In this document: positions 24,584-32,536 of the stretch, piece after piece
Position numbering within the stretch: position 1 is the stretch's first letter
How the letters are laid out: each line of letters begins with the position of its first letter
Assembly (NCBI GenBank): GCA_012729675.1
Contig: JAAYCR010000049.1
Location: 1 to 32,536, forward strand
Direction of reading: 5' to 3'
Source: Phycisphaerae bacterium
GTDB lineage: Bacteria > Planctomycetota > Phycisphaerae > Sedimentisphaerales > Anaerohalosphaeraceae
DNA: 32,536 nucleotides
The notes under the pieces: generated by a model
What the model was told of the DNA's origin: nothing
Database searches by the model: none
Seen by the model: the letters and a program-made list of their open reading frames with translations, nothing else
Made by a program: the position numbers and the translations under genes

Positions 24584-25774
24584 TTATTGAAGGTTTGTCC
24601 CGTACAGATTCGAAATCAAAGTTTTAAGACTGTCGTAAAAGATGATAACCAGAAACACCGCCGCTGACAAGAACGGACCGTAAGGAATTTGGCGTATTTT
24701 TTTGAAAATCGCCTGATAGAGCGCCCAAGCAATCCCGAAAAACGGGGCGATGAAGAAGGCCAAAACGACCCAGAACGGACCGATGACCGCCCCGGCCGCT
24801 CCCATCAGGTGAACGTCGCCCAGTCCCATCGCCTCCCTGCCGAAGGCCAGCGTACCGATAATTCGCGTCGCCCAGACGACCGCACAACCCGAAAAATAGC
24901 CCGCCAGCGAGCCAAACCCGTACATGACAGCCGGGTATTCCACAAACGTTGTCCACTTGTCGGCCAACGCCGGGAGTTGGATCAGTTTCATCGCTCCCAC
25001 TGCACAAAGAATTATCGGCAGAACGAAAATGATTTCTTTGACGATTTCTTTTCGGTCGTTGTATTCCGGTTCGGGGGTGTCGGGGTTGATCGCTTTGTCC
25101 GCCTCATAAGCCGCATCAAGCTCATAGCTGGGGCGAATCAGGCCGAACCGCATTGCCACAAGTGAAATTGCCGTGCCGACAGCCGCCCCCCCGGCCATCG
25201 CCGCAATCTTGGCAGACGCCCCGGGAAAAAGCGAACCCCGCAAAAGAACATCCGCATCAAGTACCCAGCCGGACGCAATCGAAGCGGCAATCCCGACGGC
25301 CGTCACAAACCAGCAAATCTGAATAGGGATAATCCATAGCTCAAGATCGATAGCAGACGCCGCCAGAAACGCCGCGATCAGTGTCATCACGGCCAGATAG
25401 AACAGCCAGCCCCCGCTGAAAAATTGCTCCATCGCCCCGCCTTCCAACCCGGTCTGCCGCCCCTCAAAATAGAAAACCCACAAATACACACCGGCAAAAC
25501 ACAGTGCCGTCAGCAGTTCGACCAGAAAATACCGAATCGAAATGCCCGCCCCGCACCGACGGCACTTGCCGCGAAGGAGCACCCAGGACAGCATCGGGAT
25601 GTTGTCATAAAAGCGGATGGGCTTATCGCAGGCCGGACACGCCGAGCCAGGGCTGACGAGCGATTTTTCTCGCGGCAGCCGATAGATCACCACATTGAGA
25701 AAACTACCCACGCACGCGCCCATCGCGACGATAAACCCAAACCAAATCCATTCTGCAATCACAGGGCCATCCAT
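24584..25774 (-). CDS. Type 4 prepilin peptidase, long form
   Basis: Protein of 396 residues; most prepilin peptidases have 220-290. The methyltransferase-like N-terminal domain (GACVGSFLNVVIYRLPRE) is present with the zinc pairs Cys46/Cys49 and Cys71/Cys74. The two catalytic Asp residues are Asp143 in SAIDLELWIIP and Asp320 in GLGDVHLMGAAGA. Between them are about 175 residues, where 55-65 is usual; the extra part includes a hydrophilic loop (about 215-245, EADKAINPDTPEPEYNDRKE) and two added helices. It cleaves leader peptides of type IV pilins or pseudopilins at the cytoplasmic face. Only seven bases separate ATG 25774 from the repeat element downstream of argG. Confidence 0.93.
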   Translation of the reverse strand: MDGPVIAEWIWFGFIVAMGACVGSFLNVVIYRLPREKSLVSPGSACPACDKPIRFYDNIPMLSWVLLRGKCRRCGAGISIRYFLVELLTALCFAGVYLWVFYFEGRQTGLEGGAMEQFFSGGWLFYLAVMTLIAAFLAASAIDLELWIIPIQICWFVTAVGIAASIASGWVLDADVLLRGSLFPGASAKIAAMAGGAAVGTAISLVAMRFGLIRPSYELDAAYEADKAINPDTPEPEYNDRKEIVKEIIFVLPIILCAVGAMKLIQLPALADKWTTFVEYPAVMYGFGSLAGYFSGCAVVWATRIIGTLAFGREAMGLGDVHLMGAAGAVIGPFWVVLAFFIAPFFGIAWALYQAIFKKIRQIPYGPFLSAAVFLVIIFYDSLKTLISNLYGTNLQ

Positions 25775-25780
25775 TTTCTA

Positions 25781-25925
25781 ACCATGAAGAGCATGAAGCA
25801 CATGAAGGTAATTAAAAGCACTAAAGCTTAAGCACTAAATCATAAACAAGATCAAAAACTAAAATTTTAAAAATCCTGTTCTTCCTGCTTAAAAACAACT
25901 TCATGCTCTTCATGTGCTTCATGGT
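25781..25925. repeat. ATGAAG repeat element, copy B
   Basis: The left end ACCATGAAG-AGC-ATGAAG-CAC-ATGAAG (25781-25807) and the right end (25899-25925) are 27-base inverted repeats; the AGC and CAC spacers are exchanged between the arms. The middle is AT-rich and contains AAGCACTAAA twice. The 145-base element fills nearly the whole gap between argG and the prepilin peptidase gene. Confidence 0.8.
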
Positions 25926-25935
25926 AAATTCGTTA

Positions 25936-27156
25936 TTACTTTTCTGTTTGTCGCTGGACGAGGCCGGAGACCTTCATCGGCAGGCCGAACAGGCGGATAA
26001 AGCCCGTCGCGTCGGTCGAATTGTATTCTTCGCCCATCGTAAAGCTGGCCAGATGCGGGTTATAAAGGCTCTTGGGACTCTTAACGCCCGCCAGCGTCGC
26101 CTGCCCTTTGTACAGTTTGAGCCGCACCGTGCCCGTCACGGTTTCCTGCGTCACGTTGACAAACGCATCCAGCGCCTCGCGGAGCGTGCAGAACCACTGG
26201 CCGTAATAGACCAACTCGGCGTACTTGAGGGCGACCTGCTGCTTGTAGTGCAGCGTCTCGCGGTCGAGCGTCAGCATCTCCAACGCCCGGTGGGCGGTCG
26301 TCAGGATCGTGCCGCCGGGGGTCTCATACACGCCGCGAGACTTCATCCCGACCAGACGATTCTCGACCAGGTCGGCCACCCCGACGCCGTGCTTGCCGCC
26401 GATGGCGTTGAGCGTTTCGATGAGTTTGACCCCGCCGACCGCCTTGCCGTTGAGCTTGACGGGCACGCCCTGCTCAAAGCCGATCTCGACATACTCGGCC
26501 CGATTAGGCGTCTTGGCAATGGGACGGCACAACACCAGCATCTCATCCTTCGGCTCGTTCCAAGGGTTTTCCAGATCGGCCCCCTCGTGGCTGATGTGCC
26601 AGAGGTTGCGGTCGCGCGAGTAGATTTTCTTCTTGGTCTGGTCGATGGGGATGTTTCGCTTGCGGGCGTAGTCGATGGCCGCCTCCCGGCTGGTCAGCGT
26701 AAAATTGGGGTCTTTCCACGGGGCGACGATCTTCAGCGCCGGGTCCAGCGCCATAAACGTCAACTCGAACCGCACCTGATCGTTGCCCTTGCCGGTGGCG
26801 CCGTGCGAGACCGCCGTTGCCCCGGTGGCGTGGGCGACATCGACCTGATGCTTGGCGATCAGCGGCCGGGCGATGCTCGTGCCCAGCAGATAGCCGTTCT
26901 CATAGACCGCCCCGCTCTTGAGCATCGGCCAAATATAGTCCTCGACAAATTCCTTCCGCAGGTCCTTGACCACGCACTTGACCGCCCCGGTGGCCAGGGC
27001 CTTCTTCTGGATGCCCTTGAGCTCATCGCCCTGCCCCAGCTCGGCGGCAAACGCCACGACCTGATAGCCGTAGGTCTCCTTGAGCCACGGCAAAATCACA
27101 CTCGTATCCAGCCCGCCGCTGTAGGCGAGCACCACTTTTTCCGCTTTCTTGGCCAT
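25936..27156 (-). CDS. argG: Argininosuccinate synthase
   Basis: Protein of 406 residues, the family length. It joins citrulline and aspartate using ATP in arginine synthesis. The ATP-binding loop is AYSGGLDTS at residues 11-19. Later family segments are [38 protein letters not shown] and [15 protein letters not shown] 27156 is chosen because it gives the usual N terminus and AGGAG lies 11 bases upstream; an 18-residue upstream extension is unlikely. No other arg gene is nearby. It has its own strong promoter. Confidence 0.97.
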   Translation of the reverse strand: MAKKAEKVVLAYSGGLDTSVILPWLKETYGYQVVAFAAELGQGDELKGIQKKALATGAVKCVVKDLRKEFVEDYIWPMLKSGAVYENGYLLGTSIARPLIAKHQVDVAHATGATAVSHGATGKGNDQVRFELTFMALDPALKIVAPWKDPNFTLTSREAAIDYARKRNIPIDQTKKKIYSRDRNLWHISHEGADLENPWNEPKDEMLVLCRPIAKTPNRAEYVEIGFEQGVPVKLNGKAVGGVKLIETLNAIGGKHGVGVADLVENRLVGMKSRGVYETPGGTILTTAHRALEMLTLDRETLHYKQQVALKYAELVYYGQWFCTLREALDAFVNVTQETVTGTVRLKLYKGQATLAGVKSPKSLYNPHLASFTMGEEYNSTDATGFIRLFGLPMKVSGLVQRQTEK

Positions 27157-27201
27157 ACGCGTATCAACTCCTGTTCGTAAAAAAGAGACAAAATAACGCA
27201 G

Positions 27202-27220
27202 CACGGGCATCCTGCCCGTG
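27202..27220. repeat. REP-like palindrome, copy 2
   Basis: CACGGGCA-TCC-TGCCCGTG, a perfect 8-base stem with a 3-base loop. Compared with the copy at 12354-12372, the third stem pair changes from T-A to C-G, keeping the pairing. It lies in the predicted untranslated leader of argG. Confidence 0.8.
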
Positions 27221-27266
27221 AGTAAAACATAAATTCCGATACTTTTAAATCCTTTAATTTGGTGAA

Positions 27267-27294
27267 ATTATAGACACTCGCCGAAATATTTCAA
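27267..27294 (-). promoter_or_regulatory. argG: Promoter of argG
   Basis: On the minus strand TTGAAA (27294-27289), a 16-base spacer and a perfect TATAAT (27272-27267). The leader to ATG 27156 is about 105 bases and contains the REP-like hairpin. No ARG-box-like operator was recognised. Confidence 0.75.
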
Positions 27295-27380
27295 GCGTTT
27301 TTATCCCCTTTTCGCACGGGTGGCATCGGCTCGGGGCATTATAACAAACGCCCGGCGCAGCAGGTTCCGCACCTTTTACA

Positions 27381-27401
27381 TTTGACCTTTGACCTTTGAC
27401 A
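27381..27401. repeat. Three tandem TTTGACC heptamers
   Basis: TTTGACC-TTTGACC-TTTGACA, period seven, in the gap between the argG promoter and the divergent lipoprotein promoter. The repeated TTGAC could mimic -35 elements, but no matching -10 follows at the right distance. Confidence 0.7.
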
Positions 27402-27461
27402 TATCACCCGCCACCAAGCGGCCGCACCGCATACCGCTAAAGATATATGGCGAATATCGGC

Positions 27462-27490
27462 TTGAATTTACAGCTTAAACGTGCTATAAA
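27462..27490 (+). promoter_or_regulatory. Promoter of the lipoprotein/AsmA-like operon
   Basis: TTGAAT (27462-27467), a 17-base spacer and TATAAA (27485-27490). The leader to ATG 27567 would be about 70 bases. Confidence 0.65.
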
Positions 27491-27566
27491 GGCAAACGGA
27501 AGTTGAGATGGTTTGAGGAGGGAAGAAAACAGTCTTTTTCAGGAAACACAAGATAACGGAGACACA

Positions 27567-28202
27567 ATGACAAGATCGCAGCTCAGTCTTTTTTGTTCGG
27601 CCTTTCTGCTTTTGCTATGGATCTGCTCTGGGTGCTCGACGGTACGCGTCAGCGATCCGGCCGCGACGGCCACACAGCAATATATGACCTCCGAGGCGGT
27701 CGCCAAGGCGATTGCCCAACTCACGTTCGATTCGCTGCGAGGGCGGCGGGTGTTTGTTGACAGCTCTTATCTCTCCGAAGCGGAAAGAGGGTTTGCCTCG
27801 GCGGAGTTTCGGGCGGCGGTGCTGCGGGCAGGCGCCTATCTGCAGGCCGATCGCGAAAAAGCGGAAATCATGATCGAGGTGCGCAGCAACGGCATCGGCA
27901 TCGACCGGTATCAAAGCATGGTGGGTCTGCCGGCCATTTACGGCCCGCCGGTGGGGTCGGAGGCCGCGGGAGCCGGGGCCATCACCCAAACCGTCGTGAC
28001 CCCCGAAATCGCCCTGACCAAGCATATCAAGCAATTTGGATTTGCCAGTCTTTCATACACGGCGTACTGGATCGACACGGGTGAAATCGTGGCCGAAAGC
28101 GGCCCGTTTGTGGGCAAGACATTTCGCGAAGACTGGTGGTACTTCGGCTTTGGACCGCGAACCATCGGAAATGTACCGGTGGTGGATCTTACCCAGCGGT
28201 AG
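27567..28202 (+). CDS. Lipoprotein, similar to planctomycete DUF6655-type proteins
   Basis: Protein of 211 residues. ATG 27567 has GGAG five bases upstream and opens directly into a signal peptide. The probable lipid-attachment Cys is residue 23 in WICSGCS; a Cys at the -3 position is unusual. The mature part has SEAVAKAIAQLTFDSLRGRRVFVDSSYL, a segment AEIMIEVRSNGIGID, a Gly/Pro-rich middle and a C-terminal YWIDTGEIVAESGPFVGKTF. I believe this matches a planctomycete family of unknown function (DUF6655); the assignment is from memory. It is followed after 31 bases by the AsmA-like gene, so both probably act in the envelope. Confidence 0.8.
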   Translation: MTRSQLSLFCSAFLLLLWICSGCSTVRVSDPAATATQQYMTSEAVAKAIAQLTFDSLRGRRVFVDSSYLSEAERGFASAEFRAAVLRAGAYLQADREKAEIMIEVRSNGIGIDRYQSMVGLPAIYGPPVGSEAAGAGAITQTVVTPEIALTKHIKQFGFASLSYTAYWIDTGEIVAESGPFVGKTFREDWWYFGFGPRTIGNVPVVDLTQR

Positions 28203-28233
28203 CGTCTAACAAATTGTCATTCAGAGGCACACT

Positions 28234-30174
28234 ATAAAGCTAAAAAAAGCCATCCGGTTTTTCGTCAAGCTGATCGTGGTAATCAGCATCCCGATCATCG
28301 TGCTGGTCGTGCTGTTTGAAACCGGCACGGCGGGTCGCTATCTGTTGACCGCCGCCGGCGGCAGAGTCGGGCTGGATCTGTCGGCCGAGAAGGTCAAAAT
28401 CGGCTATGGCGGGACACTGCGGCTGCGCCGATTTTCTGCGGCGTTTTCGGACAAAGAATCGCCCTTCTTCACCGCCCACGCCATCGACATTTCGATGAAC
28501 AGCCTGGCCGATATGCTGACGCGCCGCGACGTGAACGTCGCCGACATTCGGCTGGTCAACCCCGTGCTGACGCTGCGCACCGACGAGGCCGGACAGTTGA
28601 ATATCCTCCAACTGGCGGAACTGCGACGCCCCAGCGCCAAACGCCCGGATTTGGAGGAGGCCGAACCGCTGAAGATTCCCGCCGTCACACTGATCAATGG
28701 AACGGTCCACTATGAGCCATTCGACGCTGAGCCGATTACCGTTTCGCGTATTCAGTTTGACAGCGCCGTGGCTGACGACGAGGCGATTGCGCTCCGGCTT
28801 TCTCTGCCGGGGCAGAACACCCTCAGCGGCACGCTGCATCCCGAAACACTGGCCCACACGCTGACGCTTCAGATCGAAAATGTCGCCGCCCTGCCCGACC
28901 CGGCCAAAACCGACCTGCCCGGCACGTTCAGGATCGTGGCGGACTGGCACAGCGAGGCGGTTATGCGGCAGCCATTCCGTTTGGCCGGGGATTTGCATAT
29001 CCGGCGGATGACGCTGGACGGCGCCGAGGCGGCACTGCAAGCGACTGTCGAGATCGGGCCGGAAACCGCCGCCGCACAGCTTCGGCAGCTTCGGCTTGAC
29101 CCGTGGCCGTTATGGGCACAACAGGACGAACCGCTCGATCCGCTGACAGCCGAACAGGGAACCATCACTCTGGAGTATGCCAATCGGTCTGTCGCCGTCA
29201 ACGACCTGAACATCGCCCTGCTGAACGGGCAGACCGAGATCAACGCGACGCTGTACCCGCAGCAGTGGAACAATAGCCGCGGCCAGATACGCTTTGACGC
29301 GATAGACCCGGGGCCGTTGGTTGATCAGGACATCTTCAAAGACGCCATTTTGAGCGGTGCGGTGACGATTGAACCGGCGACGGATGCGCGGGCGATGGAG
29401 CCGATGGCCGTGGCGATGAAGCTGCACCTTGCCGGCCCGATACTTGAAACCGCCGGACTGGAGGAAATCCGCGCGAACGGCTATCTCGGCAGCACGCGGC
29501 TGGTAACTGACGACGCCGAGATTCCGATTTTCGGCGGACGAATTTTGCCATGGATCAGCCTGACCCGTCGAAACGGCGAGTTCTTCTTTCATCTGATCGC
29601 CGACGTCAAAGACATTGAAGTGCAGCGGGTCGCGCACACCTTCACCGGCCAGGACGAAATCATCCCCGGCAAACTGTCAGGCACACTGCGCGGCCGCAGT
29701 TCCGGCAGCCTGCAAACCCTCTCCGGCAGCGCCGATATTGCGCTGACCGAGTCGGACTTGATGAACACACCGATTATCGGAGCGGTCTATAGTGGATTGA
29801 ATCTTTCATTCCGGGATCTGGACCCCAAGGGCAGCGGGGCCGTCAAGCTGTCCGCCCACGGCGAAAAGGTCGAGATCATGAGCTTTGAGTACTTCAATCG
29901 CGGCGTCGAAGTCCGCGGCGCCGGGGCCGTCGAAGCCGTCACACGGGGCAAAGAATCGCCGATAAGCGGCTTTGCCACCGGCTCAATGCGGCCGCTGCGC
30001 GACACCCCTATCCCCGGTATGCGCGAGCTGGATCAACTGCTCCGCGGCCTTCAGGTGGGACTGGCAAGCGTCAAAATCGAAGGCACGCTCGGCGACGCAC
30101 AACCACGGCTGGTGCCGCTGCCGGAAGTCCAAAACGCCCTCCGCGCCCTGCTCTGGCAGCAGCGTGGCGATTAG
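28234..30174 (+). CDS. AsmA-like membrane-anchored protein, apparent ATA start
   Basis: Protein of 646 residues if it starts at ATA 28234. AGAGG (28223-28227) lies six bases before that ATA, and the frame then reads KLKKAIRFFVKLIVVISIP, a normal signal anchor (basic residues, helix at about 11-28). The first standard start, GTG 28276, has no ribosome site and removes the basic residues; CTG 28270 is little better. The rest is beta-rich. The N-terminal part (AEKVKIGYGGTLRLRRFSA, then DIRLVNPVLTLRTDEAGQLNI) and the C-terminal part (VKLSAHGEKVEIMSFEYFNRGVEVRGAGAV) fit the AsmA/TamB-like superfamily, which moves phospholipids or assembles outer-membrane proteins across the periplasm. The exact subfamily is uncertain. 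Confidence 0.85.
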   Translation: MKLKKAIRFFVKLIVVISIPIIVLVVLFETGTAGRYLLTAAGGRVGLDLSAEKVKIGYGGTLRLRRFSAAFSDKESPFFTAHAIDISMNSLADMLTRRDVNVADIRLVNPVLTLRTDEAGQLNILQLAELRRPSAKRPDLEEAEPLKIPAVTLINGTVHYEPFDAEPITVSRIQFDSAVADDEAIALRLSLPGQNTLSGTLHPETLAHTLTLQIENVAALPDPAKTDLPGTFRIVADWHSEAVMRQPFRLAGDLHIRRMTLDGAEAALQATVEIGPETAAAQLRQLRLDPWPLWAQQDEPLDPLTAEQGTITLEYANRSVAVNDLNIALLNGQTEINATLYPQQWNNSRGQIRFDAIDPGPLVDQDIFKDAILSGAVTIEPATDARAMEPMAVAMKLHLAGPILETAGLEEIRANGYLGSTRLVTDDAEIPIFGGRILPWISLTRRNGEFFFHLIADVKDIEVQRVAHTFTGQDEIIPGKLSGTLRGRSSGSLQTLSGSADIALTESDLMNTPIIGAVYSGLNLSFRDLDPKGSGAVKLSAHGEKVEIMSFEYFNRGVEVRGAGAVEAVTRGKESPISGFATGSMRPLRDTPIPGMRELDQLLRGLQVGLASVKIEGTLGDAQPRLVPLPEVQNALRALLWQQRGD

Positions 30175-30221
30175 CCGCCCGCTCTTGTGAAATGAGAAAA
30201 CCCTCGCCCTTTAACGCACAG

Positions 30222-32536
30222 TTATGGTATAATCTGCCAATTCAGTTTAGGATAGCTGAATCCTTCGTCGATTGCCCAAATATTGACAAAATCCCAACCG
30301 ACAAAGCTGGCCTGTTGCCGAATCTCAATATCGGTTAATGCTTCTCCATATCCATTGTCCGGCCCGACCGTATCCAGGAAATAACAGGATGCTATAACAA
30401 GTTTCGACTGGTATCCTATCAATGCGCCCACTCTATAGTTCCCGCTGACACTGCCGACTGAATAACTATTTGACACATTACATTCGTGTGTGTACCCTAA
30501 CAGTCCGCCGATATCGCGGTTTCCGCTGACAGTACCGGTCGCATAACAATTGACCACGCTATCCCGCAGACACTCGCCAATCAGACCTCCTACCGCAGAT
30601 CCCCCTTCAACATTTCCCGTTGCGTAACTTGTAGAAACTGTGCTGTCGACATTATTGTATCCTATCAAGCCGCCGATAAAATAACTGCTCCCGCAGACAT
30701 TAGAGGCCGAATAACCGTTTAAGATGTTGGCGCCATTATTGTATCCTATCAAGCCGCCGACAGTGGAATCTCCATACACTTGACCGATGGAATAACACCC
30801 TGATACATTCCCTCTGACTGTTGCTCCCAAAAGACCGCCCACATTATGCATACCATAAATTTCAACCGCTGTGCTGCAGTTTGAGATATCACCGTATCCA
30901 AAAGAACCGGCTAATCCTCCGACGGAATGATCGCTATGGGCAGAAATTTGACCGCCGGCAAAACAACCGGCAACTGTACTCTTGGTGATAGTTCCTGCAA
31001 GAAGACCAACATTATAGCTTCTGTCACTGCCTGTCGTTATTGAAGCGTTTTCGATTATTAGATTTCGGATTTCCGCGTCATCAACATATCCAAACAGTCC
31101 AAGATATGCCTTGCTTTGACCTGCAGTATCGATCCGAAGTTGACGAATAGCGCATCCCTTGCCGTCCCATTGCCCCGTAAACGGGGTGCCTTGAAAACTG
31201 CCATCAACCATCGTGCCGGCGGCAATGACAGCGGTATTGAACGTGTGCTCCGACAGATCGATATGATTGACCAATTCAAACCGCTTATCCATCAGTGACT
31301 GCTCTGTGCCAATCGCCACCAGTTGTTCTGCTGTCGAAACATAATATCCACCCGCTCCGTCTCCCGGAAGCGCTATGACATTCAAATTGACTTGCACCTC
31401 TTGGAGGCTATCGAGAGCGTCTTCAGTGTAAATATCAAACGCGTAGGAATACTCGCCTTCCAAAAGTCCGGCGATATTAAACGAAAGTGTAACGGATTGG
31501 CTCTGGTTGCTTGCAAGGGTACCGCCGACCGGATTGATGGACAGCCACACTGGTAGCCCATCCTTGAAATCGATGCTCCAGTCTAATGGCTCGCCTCCGT
31601 CGTTCATTAACGTCAGAGTACGGGATTTGGGCGGCGAGATGCCTTCTAAAAGCGCCAATGAAAACGACTCCGGACTGCGGTTCAGGATGCCCGGCCCTCG
31701 CACGGTAAAGAAGCGGCGGTCTTTAATTGCGTAGCCGTCGTCAAAGAACAGCCGCACCTCATAATCTCCCGGCTCGCTGATGCCCGCAAACTCGACCGTG
31801 CCGTTTGTGATTCCGGCCGTTCCCATCTGCGTCCCGTCGGTATAAAACCACTGCTGCATAACGCCCGACCACGGATCAATGCCGGCGCCCTTTTGACAAA
31901 TACCCAGCCAGTCGCCAGCATTTCCCGGCACATCGGCAAAATCTACGCTTATCCGTTCGTTCTCCCCGACGCTTCCGGCCACCGTAAGCGTCGGGTCGAT
32001 ATTCAGCGTCAGCCAATTGTCTGAAAAGGTAAGCAAGTCTTGCAGACCAACGCTGCCGTCTCTGTCAAAGTCGCTGCGAATGGGTTTCTTGAACGTCTGC
32101 CAGTGCTCGGCAAAAACCGAAAAATCCTCATAGTTGACCCAATCATCTCCGGTAGCCTCCGCCGGATTGCCCCGACTGACCACCGACAAACTGGCCTCGG
32201 CCGTATTCCCGTACGCCCCGGCGTTGATGCGCTTCCCGTGCGGCCAGGGTTCGTTGCCGTAATCGTCGTCCGGATGGCCAATATCAATCCCCGGACTGGT
32301 CACGTTATCTTTGACCCATTGTTCGCTAAACGCATCCCATCGACCCTGCTGTGACTTCAAATGGAAGTCCCCGGATTCAGCATCCGCAAAAAAAGGAAAT
32401 TGACCATAATTGTACTGTCCAATTTCATTAAAGTTATATAAGTCTATATTACGATTAACTTTCCAGGGGATTTGTCCCCATGGAAAGGAATTGTCATGGA
32501 ACGACGTTATGAGATTCGAAAACGTGAAATACTGCA
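30222..32536 (-). CDS. GLUG-repeat surface protein with internal dockerin-like segment (5' partial)
   Basis: The frame is open to the right edge, so the N terminus lies outside; 770 residues are visible. The first 60 visible residues end in ADAESGDFHLKSQQGRWD, followed by SPGIDIG and KRINAGAYGNTAEAS, the usual end of planctomycete right-handed beta-helix domains. A dockerin-like pair follows (VNYEDFSVFAEHW; DFDRDGSVGLQDLLTFSDNWL). Next come an Ig-like part and a BACON-like repeat (LTLMNDGGEPLDWSI to LSINPVGGTLASNQSQSVTLSF). The C-terminal 300 residues hold eight GLUG units of about 26 residues, with cores such as VGGLAG, VGGLLG and IGGLIG. Likely a large secreted or surface adhesin or polysaccharide-binding protein. 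An in-frame TTG near 32360 is not the true start. Confidence 0.88.
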   Translation of the reverse strand, partial: QYFTFSNLITSFHDNSFPWGQIPWKVNRNIDLYNFNEIGQYNYGQFPFFADAESGDFHLKSQQGRWDAFSEQWVKDNVTSPGIDIGHPDDDYGNEPWPHGKRINAGAYGNTAEASLSVVSRGNPAEATGDDWVNYEDFSVFAEHWQTFKKPIRSDFDRDGSVGLQDLLTFSDNWLTLNIDPTLTVAGSVGENERISVDFADVPGNAGDWLGICQKGAGIDPWSGVMQQWFYTDGTQMGTAGITNGTVEFAGISEPGDYEVRLFFDDGYAIKDRRFFTVRGPGILNRSPESFSLALLEGISPPKSRTLTLMNDGGEPLDWSIDFKDGLPVWLSINPVGGTLASNQSQSVTLSFNIAGLLEGEYSYAFDIYTEDALDSLQEVQVNLNVIALPGDGAGGYYVSTAEQLVAIGTEQSLMDKRFELVNHIDLSEHTFNTAVIAAGTMVDGSFQGTPFTGQWDGKGCAIRQLRIDTAGQSKAYLGLFGYVDDAEIRNLIIENASITTGSDRSYNVGLLAGTITKSTVAGCFAGGQISAHSDHSVGGLAGSFGYGDISNCSTAVEIYGMHNVGGLLGATVRGNVSGCYSIGQVYGDSTVGGLIGYNNGANILNGYSASNVCGSSYFIGGLIGYNNVDSTVSTSYATGNVEGGSAVGGLIGECLRDSVVNCYATGTVSGNRDIGGLLGYTHECNVSNSYSVGSVSGNYRVGALIGYQSKLVIASCYFLDTVGPDNGYGEALTDIEIRQQASFVGWDFVNIWAIDEGFSYPKLNWQIIP

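Noticed and set aside
25903-27180. A 425-codon plus-strand frame opposite argG
   Set aside because: It is the mirror of a high-GC gene with strong codon bias. argG is unmistakable on the other strand.
27381-27401. TTTGACC heptamers as a CRISPR-like or iteron array
   Set aside because: Only three seven-base units without spacers, in a gap between ordinary genes and with no replication gene nearby.

Overview
The window reads like a chromosomal segment of a Planctomycetota bacterium, most likely a Phycisphaerae/Sedimentisphaerales-type heterotroph. This placement is inference. It rests on a PEP-CTERM exported protein, two very large exported proteins with planctomycete-style dockerin repeats (one with FG-GAP, thrombospondin-3 and NodB-like parts, one with GLUG repeats), a YfbK-type vWA protein with an N-terminal transmembrane anchor, short lipoproteins and many degenerate intergenic repeats. 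It is mostly core and cell-envelope DNA. No tRNA, rRNA, CRISPR array, prophage or complete insertion sequence was seen.

Layout. 1-117 is the tail of a probable transposase. 129-2135 (+) is a membrane-anchored vWA protein ended by a clear terminator. 2191-3168 (-) is an LpxL-type acyltransferase and 3332-4384 (+) is SppA; they diverge from two back-to-back sigma70-type promoters. 4515-7563 (-) holds AMMECR1, a YqaA-type membrane protein and ilvD. 7909-11854 (-) carries a large dockerin/FG-GAP/deacetylase-like protein and a PEP-CTERM protein. 12437-14168 (-) is a tightly coupled B12-type radical SAM and archease pair. 14322-14588 (+) is ribosomal protein bL28, and 14662-15435 (-) is an RsuA/RluB-type pseudouridine synthase.

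15643-23846 (+) is the most interesting block: FabZ-like dehydratase, long acyl carrier protein, second FabZ-like dehydratase, two ketosynthases, serS and comEC, with overlapping or abutting junctions from the second dehydratase to serS. One ketosynthase keeps the nucleophilic Cys but has lost the first catalytic His; its partner is canonical. Together they look like a small dedicated acyl or polyene assembly unit that borrows FabG and FabD from elsewhere. Two intergenic repeats interrupt the front of the block.

23880-27156 (-) contains argG, a repeat element, a long prepilin peptidase and an OmpA-like lipoprotein. 27567-30174 (+) is a lipoprotein followed by an AsmA-like protein whose best-placed initiation codon is ATA. 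30222 to the right edge (-) is a GLUG-repeat surface protein whose 5' end lies outside the window.

All functions come from reading translations and motifs by eye; no database search was run. Start codons were moved inward wherever a ribosome binding site or signal peptide pointed to an internal Met.
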